Source: Streptomyces sp. NBC_01498
Lineage (GTDB): Bacteria; Actinomycetota; Actinomycetes; Streptomycetales; Streptomycetaceae
Assembly: GCF_036327775.1 (NCBI RefSeq)
Contig: NZ_CP109598.1
Location: 1,240,001 to 1,304,000 of the forward strand
Direction of reading: 5' to 3'
Length of the DNA: 64,000 nucleotides
Shown: positions 39,543-48,940 of the stretch, piece after piece
How positions within the stretch are numbered: the stretch's first letter is position 1
Layout: every line of letters starts with the position of its first letter
Position numbers and translations under genes: made by a program
Notes under the pieces: model-generated
What the model was told of the DNA's origin: nothing
The model's input: the letters and a program-made list of their open reading frames with translations, nothing else
Database searches by the model: none

Positions 39543-39890
39543 ATGCCCGCCTATGCCATAGCTCACCTGCGAGAGGCCGCGCTCGTCCCCGAGATCGTGA
39601 AGTACGTCGAGCGCATCGGCGCCACGTTCGAGCCGCACGGCGGCCGATTCCTCGTGCACGCGGCCCAGCACGAGGTGAAGGAGGGCAGCTGGCCCGGAAA
39701 CGTCGTGGTGATCGGCTTCCCCGGCATCGCCGAGGCACGCGCCTGGTGGGACTCCCCCGCGTACCAGGAGATCGCGCCCCTGCGCGCACGGCACATCGAG
39801 GGCGACATCATCCTGGTCGAGGGCGTCCCCGACGGCTACGACCCCGCTGCCACCGCCCAGGCGATGCGGGCGGCCCTGCCCGACGAGTAG
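39543..39890 (+). CDS. DUF1330 family protein (115 aa)
   Basis: MPAYAIAHLREAALVPEIVK, GGRFLVHAAQHEVKEGSWPG and ARAWWDSPAYQEIAPLRARH match the DUF1330 dimeric alpha/beta barrel (ferredoxin-like) family. GGGAGG precedes the ATG. Function unknown. The ~280 bp upstream contain repeated GCCCGACCGA-like words but no gene. Confidence 0.88.
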   Translation: MPAYAIAHLREAALVPEIVKYVERIGATFEPHGGRFLVHAAQHEVKEGSWPGNVVVIGFPGIAEARAWWDSPAYQEIAPLRARHIEGDIILVEGVPDGYDPAATAQAMRAALPDE

Positions 39891-40035
39891 CCGCAGGTCC
39901 GAGCCCGGCGCGGCCGACAGCCGGAGGGGCGGGCGGCGCCACCGGTGGGGGCACCGGGGCGCGTCCGCCCGGACGGGCGGGAGTCCCGTACGGCTGGACG
40001 GGGGCCGGGTCCGGGACGGCCTAGAGTGGGACATC

Positions 40036-41115
40036 GTGTCCGTCTCCCCCGCCGAACCGGCGTCCAGCTCCAGCCCCGTGTCCCTCTGCGCGCGGGAGCC
40101 GCGTGTCGCGGCCGAGCGGCTGGTCGCCGAGATGGTGCCGCCGCCCCGTTTCGACTCCGTACGGTTCGCCACGTACGTCCCCGACCCGGAACAACCCAGC
40201 CAGACCGAGGCCGTCACCGTACTGAGCGCCTTCGCGGCCGGGCTCGTCGGCGACAACGGCCGGGAAGGCAAGCGGCGCTGGTTCGGGCGGAGCGGCCGAA
40301 CGGAGCCGGCCGGCCCCCGTGGTGTCTACCTCGACGGCGGTTACGGCGTCGGCAAGACGCATCTCCTCGCCTCCCTCTGGCACGCGACCCCCGCCGAACC
40401 GGAACAGAAGGCGTTCGGCACCTTCGTCGAGTTGACGAACCTCGTCGGCGCGCTCGGTTTCCAGCAGACCGTACGGACCCTGAGCGGCCACCGGCTGCTC
40501 TGCATCGACGAGTTCGAGCTGGACGACCCGGGCGACACCGTCCTCGTGTCGACCCTGCTCAGCCGTCTGGTGGAGGCGGGTGTGGCGCTCGCCGCCACCT
40601 CCAACACACTGCCCGGCAAGCTCGGCGAGGGCCGCTTCGCCGCCGCCGACTTCATGCGGGAGATCCAGGGCCTGTCCGCCCGCTTCCGCCCGCTGCGCAT
40701 CGACGGCGAGGACTACCGGCACCGGGGCCTGCCCGAGGCGCCCGCCCCGCTGAGCACCGAGCGGGTGGAGCGCGCCGCGCACGCGACCGAGGGCGCCAGC
40801 CTGGACGACTTCCCCGCGCTGCTCGCCCATCTGGCCACCGTCCATCCCAGCCGCTACGGCGCGCTGACGGAGGGTCTGCGGGTCGCCTGCTTCACGGACG
40901 TCGGCGCCGTGCCCGACCAGTCGACGGCGCTGCGCCTGGTCGTCCTCGCGGACCGGTTGTACGACCGGGAGATACCGATTCTGGCGTCCGGGCTGCCCTT
41001 CGACCGGCTTTTCAGCGACGAGATGCTGAACGGCGGCTACCGGAAGAAGTACTTCCGTGCGATCTCACGTCTCACAGCGCTGGCACGCGACGCGAAGGGC
41101 CTGCTCGGCGAGTAA
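40036..41115 (+). CDS. zapE: Cell division protein ZapE (AFG1-like ATPase)
   Basis: The P-loop GGYGVGKTHLLASLW and Walker B LLCIDEFELDDPGD are exact family motifs, followed by ATSNTLPGKLGEGRFAAADF and a C-terminal LFSDEMLNGGYRKKYFRAIS. ZapE is an AAA-type ATPase that in E. coli acts at the Z ring. Length 359 aa is usual. The GTG start at 40036 is taken from the N-terminal pattern. Confidence 0.92.
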   Translation: MSVSPAEPASSSSPVSLCAREPRVAAERLVAEMVPPPRFDSVRFATYVPDPEQPSQTEAVTVLSAFAAGLVGDNGREGKRRWFGRSGRTEPAGPRGVYLDGGYGVGKTHLLASLWHATPAEPEQKAFGTFVELTNLVGALGFQQTVRTLSGHRLLCIDEFELDDPGDTVLVSTLLSRLVEAGVALAATSNTLPGKLGEGRFAAADFMREIQGLSARFRPLRIDGEDYRHRGLPEAPAPLSTERVERAAHATEGASLDDFPALLAHLATVHPSRYGALTEGLRVACFTDVGAVPDQSTALRLVVLADRLYDREIPILASGLPFDRLFSDEMLNGGYRKKYFRAISRLTALARDAKGLLGE

Positions 41116-41208
41116 GTTCGGACCGTAACGATGTGCGGTGCGCGAGACACGTGATCATGCGGCATCGATCGGCTCTCGCGTGCCCGATACAGAAGGGTTC
41201 ACGTCACC

Positions 41209-41634
41209 ATGGCTACCACGCGCCAGGCACACACCGTCTGGGAAGGCGACCTCCTCAAGGGGAGCGGAGTCGTCACGTTCGACTCCTCCGGCATCGCCGA
41301 GCAGCCGGTTTCCTGGGCCTCCCGCGCCGAGCAGGCGAACGGCAAGACCAGCCCCGAAGAGCTGATCGCCGCCGCTCACTCCAGCTGCTTCTCGATGGCC
41401 CTGTCCAACGGCCTGGCCAAGGCCGGCACCCCGCCGACCAAGCTGACCACGCAGGCCGAGGTGACGCTGGTGCCCGGCACCGGGATCACCGGCGTGCACA
41501 TCACGGTCCAGGGCGAGGTCGAGGGCCTGGACGAGGCGGGCTTCGTGAAGGCCGCCGAGGACGCGAAGGCGAACTGCCCGGTCAGCCAGGCGCTCGCGGG
41601 CACGAGCATCACGCTCACCGCCTCGCTCGCCTGA
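41209..41634 (+). CDS. OsmC-family peroxiredoxin-like protein
   Basis: The 141-aa protein has the two reactive cysteines in AAHSSCFSMALSN and DAKANCPVSQAL and the start GVVTFDSSGIAEQPV. OsmC proteins reduce organic hydroperoxides. The ~90-bp upstream region separates it from zapE. Confidence 0.92.
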   Translation: MATTRQAHTVWEGDLLKGSGVVTFDSSGIAEQPVSWASRAEQANGKTSPEELIAAAHSSCFSMALSNGLAKAGTPPTKLTTQAEVTLVPGTGITGVHITVQGEVEGLDEAGFVKAAEDAKANCPVSQALAGTSITLTASLA

Positions 41635-41651
41635 CCGGCCCCTTTCGTCCC

Positions 41652-41683
41652 GGGATCAGTGGTTCGGCCGAACCACTGATCCC
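41652..41683. terminator. Perfect 32-bp palindrome after the OsmC gene
   Basis: Two 16-bp arms (GGGATCAGTGGTTCGG / CCGAACCACTGATCCC) meet with no spacer, 18 nt past the stop. It could be a terminator with a tiny loop or a protein-binding operator in the promoter region of the PhoX-like gene (about 105 bp downstream). Confidence 0.55.
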
Positions 41684-41788
41684 TCAGGACACATGAGGCT
41701 CTGTGGCCCGCACGGTTCTCGGGTGTGGTACGCCCGTGATACACACGTGCGGGTCACGTTTCCTGTCCGCCAACAGGGAGTTGCCTTC

Positions 41789-43150
41789 ATGTCCGCAACA
41801 CGACGTCAGGTCCTGGCCACCGGAGCATCGGTCGCCGGAATCGCGTTCACCGGAGCGGTGTCGGAGCTGTTCGCCGGCACCGCCGCCGCACAAGAAATGG
41901 GACGGGGCGGCTACGGGCCGCTCGTCCCCGACCCGGACGGCCTGCTCGATCTGCCGAAAGGTTTCCGATACCGCGTCCTGTCCCGAACGGGCGAGGAACT
42001 GTCCTCGGGAGAGGGCCAGGTACCCAGCAATCCCGACGGGATGGCCGCCTTCGCCGGGCGCCGGGGCCGGGTCCATCTGGTCCGCAACCACGAGAACCGG
42101 GCCGACGGAAAGATCGGCGTCCCGACCGTCGACGGCCTGACCTACGACCCGATGGGCAAGGGCGGCTGTACGGCGCTCGAACTCGACGGGCGCAACAACG
42201 TCCTCGGCGAGCGCGTCGCCATCGCGGGCACCGCCGTCAACTGCGCGGGCGGGCCGTCCCCTTGGGGGACCTGGCTGACCTGCGAGGAGACCGAGGACAA
42301 GGCCGGTACCAACGGCTACACCAAGGACCACGGCTTCATCTTCGAGGTCGACGGCGCCGATCCGCGCCGTACGGGCGCCGTACCGCTGAAGGCGATGGGC
42401 CGCTTCCAGCACGAGGCGATCGCCGTCGACCCGCGTACGGGAGTGGTGTACGAGACGGAGGACGCGTTCGAGCGGCCGTTCGGTCTCTTCTACCGCTTCC
42501 TGCCCGAGAAGCCGCTCGGCGGCCTCGGGTCGCTGCGCGCGGGCGGCACGCTGGAGGCGATGCGTGTCCCCGGTGTACCGGACCTGTCGGCGATCCTGGA
42601 GCCGGGCGCGACGTTCGACCGCGTCGAGTGGGTGCCCGTGCCGGACTCGCAGGCGCGGGAAACACCCATCCGCCTCCAGGACTTCGGGAAGAAGGGCATC
42701 ACGCACGCCCAGAAACTGGAGGGCTGTTACTGGGGCGACCGGGCCGTGTACTTCGTGTCGAGCTTCGCGAAGAGCGCGGAGGGCTCGGCGGCCGACCACT
42801 ACGGACAGGTGTGGAAGTACGAACCGCAGCGGCGTCGGCTCACGCTGGTGATCGCCTTCGGTCCGGACACGGACATCCAGCTGCCCGGCGAGTCGCCCGA
42901 CAACATCTGTCTGGCGCCGAGCGGCGGGCTGATGGTGTGCGAGGACGGCGGCGGCGCGCAGCACGTGTACGGGCTGACGCGGCACGGCGAGCTCTACGAG
43001 ATGGCGCGCGGCGCGGAGAACATCGGAACGCCGGAGGACCCGGAGTGGGGTGAGTTCGCGGGAGTCACGTTCGCGCCGGACGGCCGGACGATGTACGTGA
43101 ACTGCTACACACCGGGGACGACATACGCGGTGACGGGGCCGTGGCACTGA
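41789..43150 (+). CDS. Exported PhoX-like protein (DUF839), Tat signal
   Basis: The 453-aa N-terminus TRRQVLATGASVAGIAFTGA is a twin-arginine-like signal ending near AAAQ. The mature part has PhoX/DUF839 features: VRNHENRADGKIGVPTVDGL, PWGTWLTCEETED, VYETEDAFERPFGLFYRFLP, GCYWGDRAVYFVSSFAKS and PDNICLAPSGGLMVCEDGGG. PhoX enzymes are Ca/Fe alkaline phosphatases; this member may be a phosphatase or phytase-like enzyme. Start chosen at ATG 41789 after AGGGAG. Confidence 0.87.
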   Translation: MSATRRQVLATGASVAGIAFTGAVSELFAGTAAAQEMGRGGYGPLVPDPDGLLDLPKGFRYRVLSRTGEELSSGEGQVPSNPDGMAAFAGRRGRVHLVRNHENRADGKIGVPTVDGLTYDPMGKGGCTALELDGRNNVLGERVAIAGTAVNCAGGPSPWGTWLTCEETEDKAGTNGYTKDHGFIFEVDGADPRRTGAVPLKAMGRFQHEAIAVDPRTGVVYETEDAFERPFGLFYRFLPEKPLGGLGSLRAGGTLEAMRVPGVPDLSAILEPGATFDRVEWVPVPDSQARETPIRLQDFGKKGITHAQKLEGCYWGDRAVYFVSSFAKSAEGSAADHYGQVWKYEPQRRRLTLVIAFGPDTDIQLPGESPDNICLAPSGGLMVCEDGGGAQHVYGLTRHGELYEMARGAENIGTPEDPEWGEFAGVTFAPDGRTMYVNCYTPGTTYAVTGPWH

Positions 43151-43970
43151 GGGCTCGGGCCTGAGCACCGGGCTGGCAGGGCTGCCTGAGGGGCTGGGCT
43201 TCGGCTCGGGCGCCTGAGGGGGCGGGCCTGAGGACCGGACCGGGCACGACGGCCTGACGGCGGGGCTTGAGGGGTGGGCTTCGGCTCGGCGGCGTGCCGG
43301 GCCGCCTCAGGACCGAACGGGCACGGCAGCCCGAGCGGCCGGCTTCGGCTCCGGGCTGGGCTCGGTGGCCTGCCGGGCCTGGCCCGGCAGCCCGAGCGGC
43401 CGGGCCTCAGGGCCGGACCAGGCTGAGCAGCCAGGCTGGGCTCGGTGGCCTGACGGGCCGCCTCAGGACCGAACGGGCACGGCAGCCCGAGCGGCCGGGC
43501 CTCAGGGCCGGACCAGGCACGGCAGCCCGAACAGCCGGGCCTCAGGACCGGACCAGGCACGGTGCCCTGCCGGGCCGCCTCAGGACCGAACGGGCACGGC
43601 AGCCCGAACAGCCGGGCTTCGGCTCCGGGCTGGGCTCGGTGCCCTGCCGGGCCTGGCACGGCAGCCCGAGCGGCCGGGCCTCAGGGCTGGACCGGGCTGA
43701 GCAGCCAGGCTGGGCTCGGTGCCCTGCCGGGCCTGGCTCGGCGGCCCGCGCGGCCGGGCCTCAGGGCTGGACCGGGCTGAGCAGCCAGGCTGGGCTCGGT
43801 GGCCTGACGGGCCTCAGGGCCGAACCTGGCACGGCAGCCCGAGCGGCCGGGCCTCAGGGCCGGACCGGGCTCGGCGGCCCGCGCGGCCGGACGTCAGGAC
43901 CGAACCTGGCACGGCAGCCCGAGCAGCCGGGCTTCGGCTCGGGCGACGGGTCGTGGGGTCGGTAGGGGCT
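43151..43970. repeat. GC-rich imperfect repeat array (about 820 bp) between convergent genes
   Basis: About ten copies of a module centred on GGCAGCCCGAGCGGCCGGGC alternate with GCCTCAGGGCCGGACC-like and CTGGGCTCGGTGGCCTG-like modules, spaced roughly 40-75 bp. All frames on both strands are nearly stop-free because of composition; the encoded peptides are low-complexity Gly/Pro/Arg. It lies between the PhoX-like gene (plus) and the protease gene (minus). I regard it as non-coding. Confidence 0.75.
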
Positions 43971-43992
43971 GTGAAGCCGTACAGCCGTACGA

Positions 43993-44030
43993 GAGGGCCG
44001 GACGGGGTGCTTGACGCCCGTCCGGCCCTC
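43993..44030. terminator. Strong terminator at the end of the protease gene
   Basis: A perfect 14-bp stem (GAGGGCCGGACGGG / CCCGTCCGGCCCTC) with a 10-nt loop, 56 nt past the protease stop. Confidence 0.75.
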
Positions 44031-44085
44031 CTCGTGTTCGGCGTTCGGTATTCGGCGGTCGGTGTCAGCCGGGCGCCGGGCGCCG

Positions 44086-45372
44086 TCAGTGGTTGTCGCC
44101 GGCGTCCACGCCCTGGTCGCCGACGCCGCTCTCGTCGCCGATACCGTTGCCGTTGCCGTTGTCGTCGGCTCCGGCGCCGCCCGTGCCCTGCTCGGCGCCC
44201 TCTTCGCCGTCACCCTCGTCACCGGCACCGGCGCCCGCGCCACCGCCCGCGCCGATCTCCGCGCCCACGGCGGCCAGCGCCGTGGTCACCGGCTGGAAGA
44301 ACGTCTCGCCGCCCGACGTGCAGTCGCCGCTGCCGCCCGACGTGAGACCGATCGCGGTGCCGTCCGCCGTGAACAGAGGACCGCCGCTGTCGCCGGGCTC
44401 GGCGCAGACGTTGGTCTGGATGAGCCCGCTGACGGAGCCCTCCGCGTAGTTGACGGTGGCGTTGAGACCGGTGACCGTACCGTCGGACAGGCCGGTCGTG
44501 CTGCCCATCCGGATCACCTCCAGGCCCACAGCGGCCTCACCCGCCTGCCCGATCGGCAGGATCTGCCCGTCGCCGAGGTCCACCTCGCTCGGCGCGTCCA
44601 CCGCCGGGTCGTCGTATGTGACCAGCGCGAAGTCCCCGTCGCCGGGGAAGGTCGCGGCCTGGACCGTACCGACGGGCGCGCCGTTCTGCGCCTCGGACCA
44701 CTGATCGGCCCCGACGCCGCAGTGCCCGGCCGTGAGGAAGCCGGGTGTGCCGTCCTGCGCCAGGACGTTGAAGCCGAGCGAACAGCGGGCCCCGCCGCCG
44801 AAGATGGCGTCGCCGCCCTCCAGGAACGGTTTGAACTCTCCCGCCGACTTCTGGAGCCGGGCCATGCCGTCACCGAGGGAGCGTACGGCCGACTCCACGG
44901 TGTCCCAGCGCTCGCCGGTCACCGTACGGTCGGCGGTGACCACGACCTTGTTGGTCCGGGGGTCGACCGCCCACGCGGTGCCGGGGACGGTCGCCACCCG
45001 GGCCAACGTGCCGGTGGCGGACCGGAGTTCACCCATACTGTTCGGCACGCTTCTGGCCACGGCGCCCGCGGCGCGCACCCGCGCGGCCGACTCGCCGCCG
45101 CCGTCGGCGACATTCACCACGACCTGCTTCTTCTGCGTGTCGTACCACGCCCCCGCGTAGTCCTCGCCGAGCTGGTCGGACAGTCGCGCGACGATCTCCG
45201 GCGCCGACGCGGCGCTGACCGTCCTCGGGTTCTGTCCCGCGCCGCCCGCGCCGTCGTCCGTGCCGGACTGGGACGCGTTGGCGTTCGGCAGCAGGATCGC
45301 CGCAGCAGCGACACCCACCGCCCCGGCTCCCGCGAGTACGGCCTTGCCCTTGGATATTCGCCTGTGACTCAA
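44086..45372 (-). CDS. Secreted trypsin-like serine protease (streptogrisin-like, S1 family)
   Basis: TTG at 45372 (MSHRRISKGK) is favoured by GGAGG 7 nt upstream. A signal peptide (AVLAGAGAVGVAAAAILLPN) precedes a ~150-residue propeptide-like region. The catalytic triad is His in FLTAGHCGVG, Asp in GDGDFALVTYDD and Ser in EPGDSGGPLF. The C-terminus is a Gly/Asp/Asn-rich tail. An extracellular protease; the propeptide implies autocatalytic maturation. Confidence 0.88.
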   Translation of the reverse strand: MSHRRISKGKAVLAGAGAVGVAAAAILLPNANASQSGTDDGAGGAGQNPRTVSAASAPEIVARLSDQLGEDYAGAWYDTQKKQVVVNVADGGGESAARVRAAGAVARSVPNSMGELRSATGTLARVATVPGTAWAVDPRTNKVVVTADRTVTGERWDTVESAVRSLGDGMARLQKSAGEFKPFLEGGDAIFGGGARCSLGFNVLAQDGTPGFLTAGHCGVGADQWSEAQNGAPVGTVQAATFPGDGDFALVTYDDPAVDAPSEVDLGDGQILPIGQAGEAAVGLEVIRMGSTTGLSDGTVTGLNATVNYAEGSVSGLIQTNVCAEPGDSGGPLFTADGTAIGLTSGGSGDCTSGGETFFQPVTTALAAVGAEIGAGGGAGAGAGDEGDGEEGAEQGTGGAGADDNGNGNGIGDESGVGDQGVDAGDNH

Positions 45373-45468
45373 CTCGTCGCCTCCTGTGGGGGGATTACGG
45401 AGTGGCCCCTTGATACGGGCGCCGCGCGAGTTGTGTTCAGCGGAGAACAGGAAAGTGAGGGGAAGGCG

Positions 45469-45506
45469 GAGAGGCCGGCCGGACACGCCGGTCCGGTCGG
45501 CCTCTC
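45469..45506. terminator. Terminator downstream of the flotillin gene
   Basis: 16-bp arms (GAGAGGCCGGCCGGAC / GTCCGGTCGGCCTCTC) with one mismatch and a 6-nt loop, between the flotillin and protease genes on the minus strand. Confidence 0.65.
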
Positions 45507-45554
45507 CGCATCCACTCCCTGACGATGCGTCAGATCAGTGGAGGATGGGGTGTC

Positions 45555-46958
45555 TCAGGCTTTCGGAGTGACCGCGGGAGTCGTCGAACCGGCGCGCTGC
45601 GAAAGGCCCTTGAGCAGCTCCGTGAGGTCGACCCCGGTGGTCGACGTCAGCAGTTCCAGTCCCTGCGCGACGTTGGCCGTGACCGTGCGGGACAGCTGGC
45701 TCGCGCCGTCCGTGGAGATGACGGTCATCTTGTCGATCGCGCTCAGCGGCTCGGACGCCTTGGCCACGACGGACGGCAGCACCTCGACCAGCATCTGGAG
45801 GACGGCCGCGTCACCGTACCGGGCGAACGCGTCCGCCTTCTTGTGCATGGCCCCGGCCTCCGCCGTACCGCGCGCCGTGATCGCGTCGGCCTCCGCCTCG
45901 CCCTCGATGCGTACGGCCTCGGCGAGGGCCGCGCGGCGCAGCTTCTCGCCCTCACCGGTCAGCCGCGACCGGTCGGCGTCCGCCTCGGCCTGCTTGACCT
46001 GCGCGATACGGCGGGCCTCGGCCTCCTGTTCGGCCTGGTAGCGGGCGGCGTCGGCGGGCTTGCGTACCTGGGTGTCGAGTTGACGGTCCGTCAGCGCGGC
46101 CTGGCGCTGGGCCACCTTCTCCTGCTCACCGAGTACCTCCTGCTGGCGTGCGGCCTCGGCCAGCGGGCCCGCCGCGTTCGCCTTGGCCTTGGCCGCCTCG
46201 GTCTCGACCTTGATCTCCGCCTGCTTCAGGTAGAAGGTCCGCTCGGCCACCGCGATCTCCTCGGCGGCCTTGAGCCGGGCCTGCTCGGAGGCCCGCTTGG
46301 CGATCGCCTCGGCGATGTCCGCCTCCTGCCGGGCGCGCGCGGCCTCGGGACGGCCGAGGTCCTCCAGGTAGGAGCCCTCGGTGGTGATGTCCTGGATCTG
46401 GAAGGCGTCCAGGATCAGCCCCTGCCCGGACAGGCTGGCCTCGGCCTCCTCCGCGACCTGACCGGCGAACGCGGCACGGTCACGGATGATGTCCTCGACC
46501 GCCATCCGGCCGACGATGGCGCGCAGCGCGCCGGAGAGCACCTCCTGGGTGAAGCCGACGATGCCCTTCTGCTGGCGCAGGAAGCGCTGGGCGGCGGCCC
46601 GGATGGCGTCCTCGTTGCCGCCGACCTTGACGATGGCGACGCCTTCGAGATGGGCCTTGACCCCGCGCAGGGTGACCGCGCCCCGGACGGCGACGGGGAT
46701 GTGCCGGCTGGACAGGTCGAGGGTGAACTTCTGCTGGACGAACGGGACGACGAAGACTCCGCCGCCGACCACGACCTTCTGGCCGCTGTTGTCGGTGACG
46801 GTCCGGCCGGTGACGGGGTCCGTGGACGACTTGCCCCGGCGGCCGGTGATGATGAACGCCTCGCTGGGTCCGGCGACCTTGTAGCGGGTGATGACGACAA
46901 GAGCGAGCAGGACGAGGAGTACGACGACTCCCGCCACCGCGATGATCACTGGGCTCAT
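45555..46958 (-). CDS. Flotillin-family SPFH protein
   Basis: The 467-aa N-terminal membrane segment (VIIAVAGVVVLLVLLALVVI) precedes an SPFH domain (SEAFIITGRRGK; KFTLDLSSRHIPVAVRGAVT; VGGNEDAIRAAAQRFL) and a long Glu/Ala/Lys-rich coiled coil (QADIAEAIAKRASEQ-like). Flotillins organise membrane microdomains. The NfeD-like gene upstream on the same strand is the usual partner. ATG at 46958. Confidence 0.92.
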   Translation of the reverse strand: MSPVIIAVAGVVVLLVLLALVVITRYKVAGPSEAFIITGRRGKSSTDPVTGRTVTDNSGQKVVVGGGVFVVPFVQQKFTLDLSSRHIPVAVRGAVTLRGVKAHLEGVAIVKVGGNEDAIRAAAQRFLRQQKGIVGFTQEVLSGALRAIVGRMAVEDIIRDRAAFAGQVAEEAEASLSGQGLILDAFQIQDITTEGSYLEDLGRPEAARARQEADIAEAIAKRASEQARLKAAEEIAVAERTFYLKQAEIKVETEAAKAKANAAGPLAEAARQQEVLGEQEKVAQRQAALTDRQLDTQVRKPADAARYQAEQEAEARRIAQVKQAEADADRSRLTGEGEKLRRAALAEAVRIEGEAEADAITARGTAEAGAMHKKADAFARYGDAAVLQMLVEVLPSVVAKASEPLSAIDKMTVISTDGASQLSRTVTANVAQGLELLTSTTGVDLTELLKGLSQRAGSTTPAVTPKA

Positions 46959-47192
46959 CTGGTTCCCCCTGTGCTGATGTGCGTGATGTGGATGTGCGCG
47001 ACGCTGATGTGGGATCGGTGGATGTATGACGTGCAGGCGTGTGACGTGTGGGCGTTTGACGTGACGGCTGTGAGTACGGCTGCCGAGGCCGACGGCGGGC
47101 GCAGGGCGTTGGACGACGCATCTGGGGGACGCCGGAGGGCCGGGCGGCGGTTCGGCGGCCGACCGGGAGAATGAGCACGGGTGCCGGGGTGC
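46959..47192. other. Gap between NfeD-like and flotillin genes
   Basis: A 234-bp stretch with GATGTG/GTGACGT-type short repeats (46975-47075) but no supported gene. The gap is long for a simple two-gene operon, so the flotillin gene may have its own promoter. Confidence 0.4.
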
Positions 47193-47702
47193 TCAGCGTT
47201 CGACGGGCCGGACCCCCACCGAGGTGGACGACAGCGTCGACTCCACCCAGACCTCGGCACCCCGCGCGAGGGGCACCGGGCACTTCGCGGCGAACTTGAC
47301 CGGCTGTCCCGCCACCCGGAGCATCACCTCGCCGTACCCGTCGGTGGGAATGGCCGTGACCACGGACCCCGACGTACCGAGGAGGTCCGCTCCCCGTGGC
47401 GTGGCGTCCGTCTGATCACGCATCAGTACCCGTCCGAGCTTCCAGGCGAGCAGTCCGGTGACCGCTCCGGCGACGGCGCCCACCGCGACGGCGGCGCCGA
47501 CACCGAGGTCGGTCGTACCGAGCACGATCGCGCCGCCGAAGCCCAGCATCGCGACGAATCCCGCCACGACCGGCAACGACAGCAGGCCCGCGAACAGGCC
47601 GTCGAGCACTCCGCCGAACAGGCCCTCGAAGATGCCGTCGAAGATCAGCGCCACGGCCAGCAGGACCACGCCCGCGATACCGAGACCGAGGAACACATCC
47701 AT
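47193..47702 (-). CDS. NfeD-like membrane protein
   Basis: The 169-aa protein has three or four hydrophobic segments (FLGLGIAGVVLLAVALIFDG; LLSLPVVAGFVAMLGFGGAI; AVAVGAVAGAVTGLLAWKLG) and a C-terminal OB-fold-like domain (GTSGSVVTAIPTDGYGEVML). Position just upstream of the flotillin gene fits the NfeD/flotillin pair. ATG at 47702; earlier in-frame extension is unsupported. Confidence 0.8.
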   Translation of the reverse strand: MDVFLGLGIAGVVLLAVALIFDGIFEGLFGGVLDGLFAGLLSLPVVAGFVAMLGFGGAIVLGTTDLGVGAAVAVGAVAGAVTGLLAWKLGRVLMRDQTDATPRGADLLGTSGSVVTAIPTDGYGEVMLRVAGQPVKFAAKCPVPLARGAEVWVESTLSSTSVGVRPVER

Positions 47703-47858
47703 GGGTCGTCCCTCCTCCGGCTCTCTCGCCGGACCCCCTTGAACCCTTGAATGGGACGCAATTTTCCCACGGTCCCCGGAAGGGAGCACTGCCGAGTTCC
47801 GGCAATCTTCGAGTGCCGTAACCGCATGACGAACACCCGGTCCACTATTTTTTCCGAT

Positions 47859-48815
47859 ATGACTATAAATGTACGGAGAAGCATCACCCGAAGCATCGCC
47901 GCCGTGACCACGCTGGGCACCGCGCTCGTCGGATGCGGTGCCGGGGCCGCCGGGAAGGACCCCGTCGCCCGGCCGGCGAAACCGCCCTCCGCGACGGCCA
48001 CGGCGCAGCGGCCCGCGGGGCCCGAGCACCCGGCCCTGATGCCGGTCTTCCTGCGGGGCCCGGAACCGGCGGGCGCGACGGGGAGGGAGGCGCGGACGGG
48101 GACAAGGACGGGCACGGGCACGGAGGAGATCAGGGCGGGGGCGCGGTCGGGCGCGGAAACCGGGACACGCGCGGGCGCGGGGGGCAAAACGGTCGCGCTC
48201 ACCTTCGACGCGGACATGACGCCCGATCAGGGGCCGGGCGCCGCCCGTGGCGAGCGGTTCGACAACCCGGCCCTGATCTCCTCACTGCGCCGGCTGGAGG
48301 TCCCGGCGACGGTCTTCATGACCGGCCGGTGGGCGGAGGAGTACCCGTACCAGGCGCGCGAGATCGGCTCGGACCCTCTGTTCGAGGTCGCGAACCACTC
48401 GTACAGCCACCACTCCTTCACGCCCGACTGCCACGGGCTGCCCGTGCTGGCCCGGAAGGAGTTGGCCGCCGACGTGCGGCGGGCGTTCGGCGCGTTCCGG
48501 AAGGCGGGGGTGCGGCAGGTCGTGCCGTACTTCCGTTTCCCCGGCGGCTGTTACGACACCTCGACCCTGCGGGCCCTGGCCCCGGCCGGCCTGACGGCGG
48601 TCCAGTGGGACGTGGTCAGTGGTGACGCCTTCGCGACGGACGCGGAAGCGGTGGCCGAACGGGTGCTGGCCGAGGTGCGCCCCGGCTCGGTGGTGGTCAT
48701 GCACTGCACGACGGGCGCGGCGCCCGTGACGGACGAGGCCGTTCGTGCGATCGTGCCCGCGCTGCGGGCGCGCGGCTACCGCTTCGTGAAGGTGTCGGAG
48801 CTGATGAAGGGCTGA
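47859..48815 (+). CDS. Lipoprotein polysaccharide deacetylase (NodB domain)
   Basis: ATG at 47859 gives MTINVRRSITRSIAAVTTLG with lipobox LVGC, a lipoprotein signal; ATG at 47826 is possible. A Thr/Arg/Gly-rich linker (~60 residues) precedes the NodB domain: VALTFDADMTPDQ (Asp-Asp), NHSYSHHSF (metal His), FRFPGGCYDTSTLRAL and VVMHCTTGAAP. It de-N-acetylates wall glycans outside the membrane. A weak or absent binding site leaves the exact start uncertain. Confidence 0.85.
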   Translation: MTINVRRSITRSIAAVTTLGTALVGCGAGAAGKDPVARPAKPPSATATAQRPAGPEHPALMPVFLRGPEPAGATGREARTGTRTGTGTEEIRAGARSGAETGTRAGAGGKTVALTFDADMTPDQGPGAARGERFDNPALISSLRRLEVPATVFMTGRWAEEYPYQAREIGSDPLFEVANHSYSHHSFTPDCHGLPVLARKELAADVRRAFGAFRKAGVRQVVPYFRFPGGCYDTSTLRALAPAGLTAVQWDVVSGDAFATDAEAVAERVLAEVRPGSVVVMHCTTGAAPVTDEAVRAIVPALRARGYRFVKVSELMKG

Positions 48816-48882
48816 GCGCGCGCCTCGTGCGTACGGTGCCCTCCCGGGCGGAGGTCGCGCTGCCGTCCCGGACCAAGGGCGG

Positions 48883-48932
48883 TCGGACAGAGAAGGCCGG
48901 ACGGAGAAGGGCCGGACGGAGAAGGGTCGGGC
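48883..48932. repeat. Short tandem repeat after the deacetylase gene
   Basis: Three copies of about 15 bp of the form CGGACGGAGAAGGGC in the 125-bp gap between two genes. Confidence 0.6.
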
Positions 48933-48940
48933 CGAGGGGG

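Noticed and set aside
43267..43965. A 232-residue open frame through the GC-rich repeat array
   Set aside because: Low-complexity Gly/Pro/Arg peptide, no binding site, and similar open frames on the other strand. Composition explains it.
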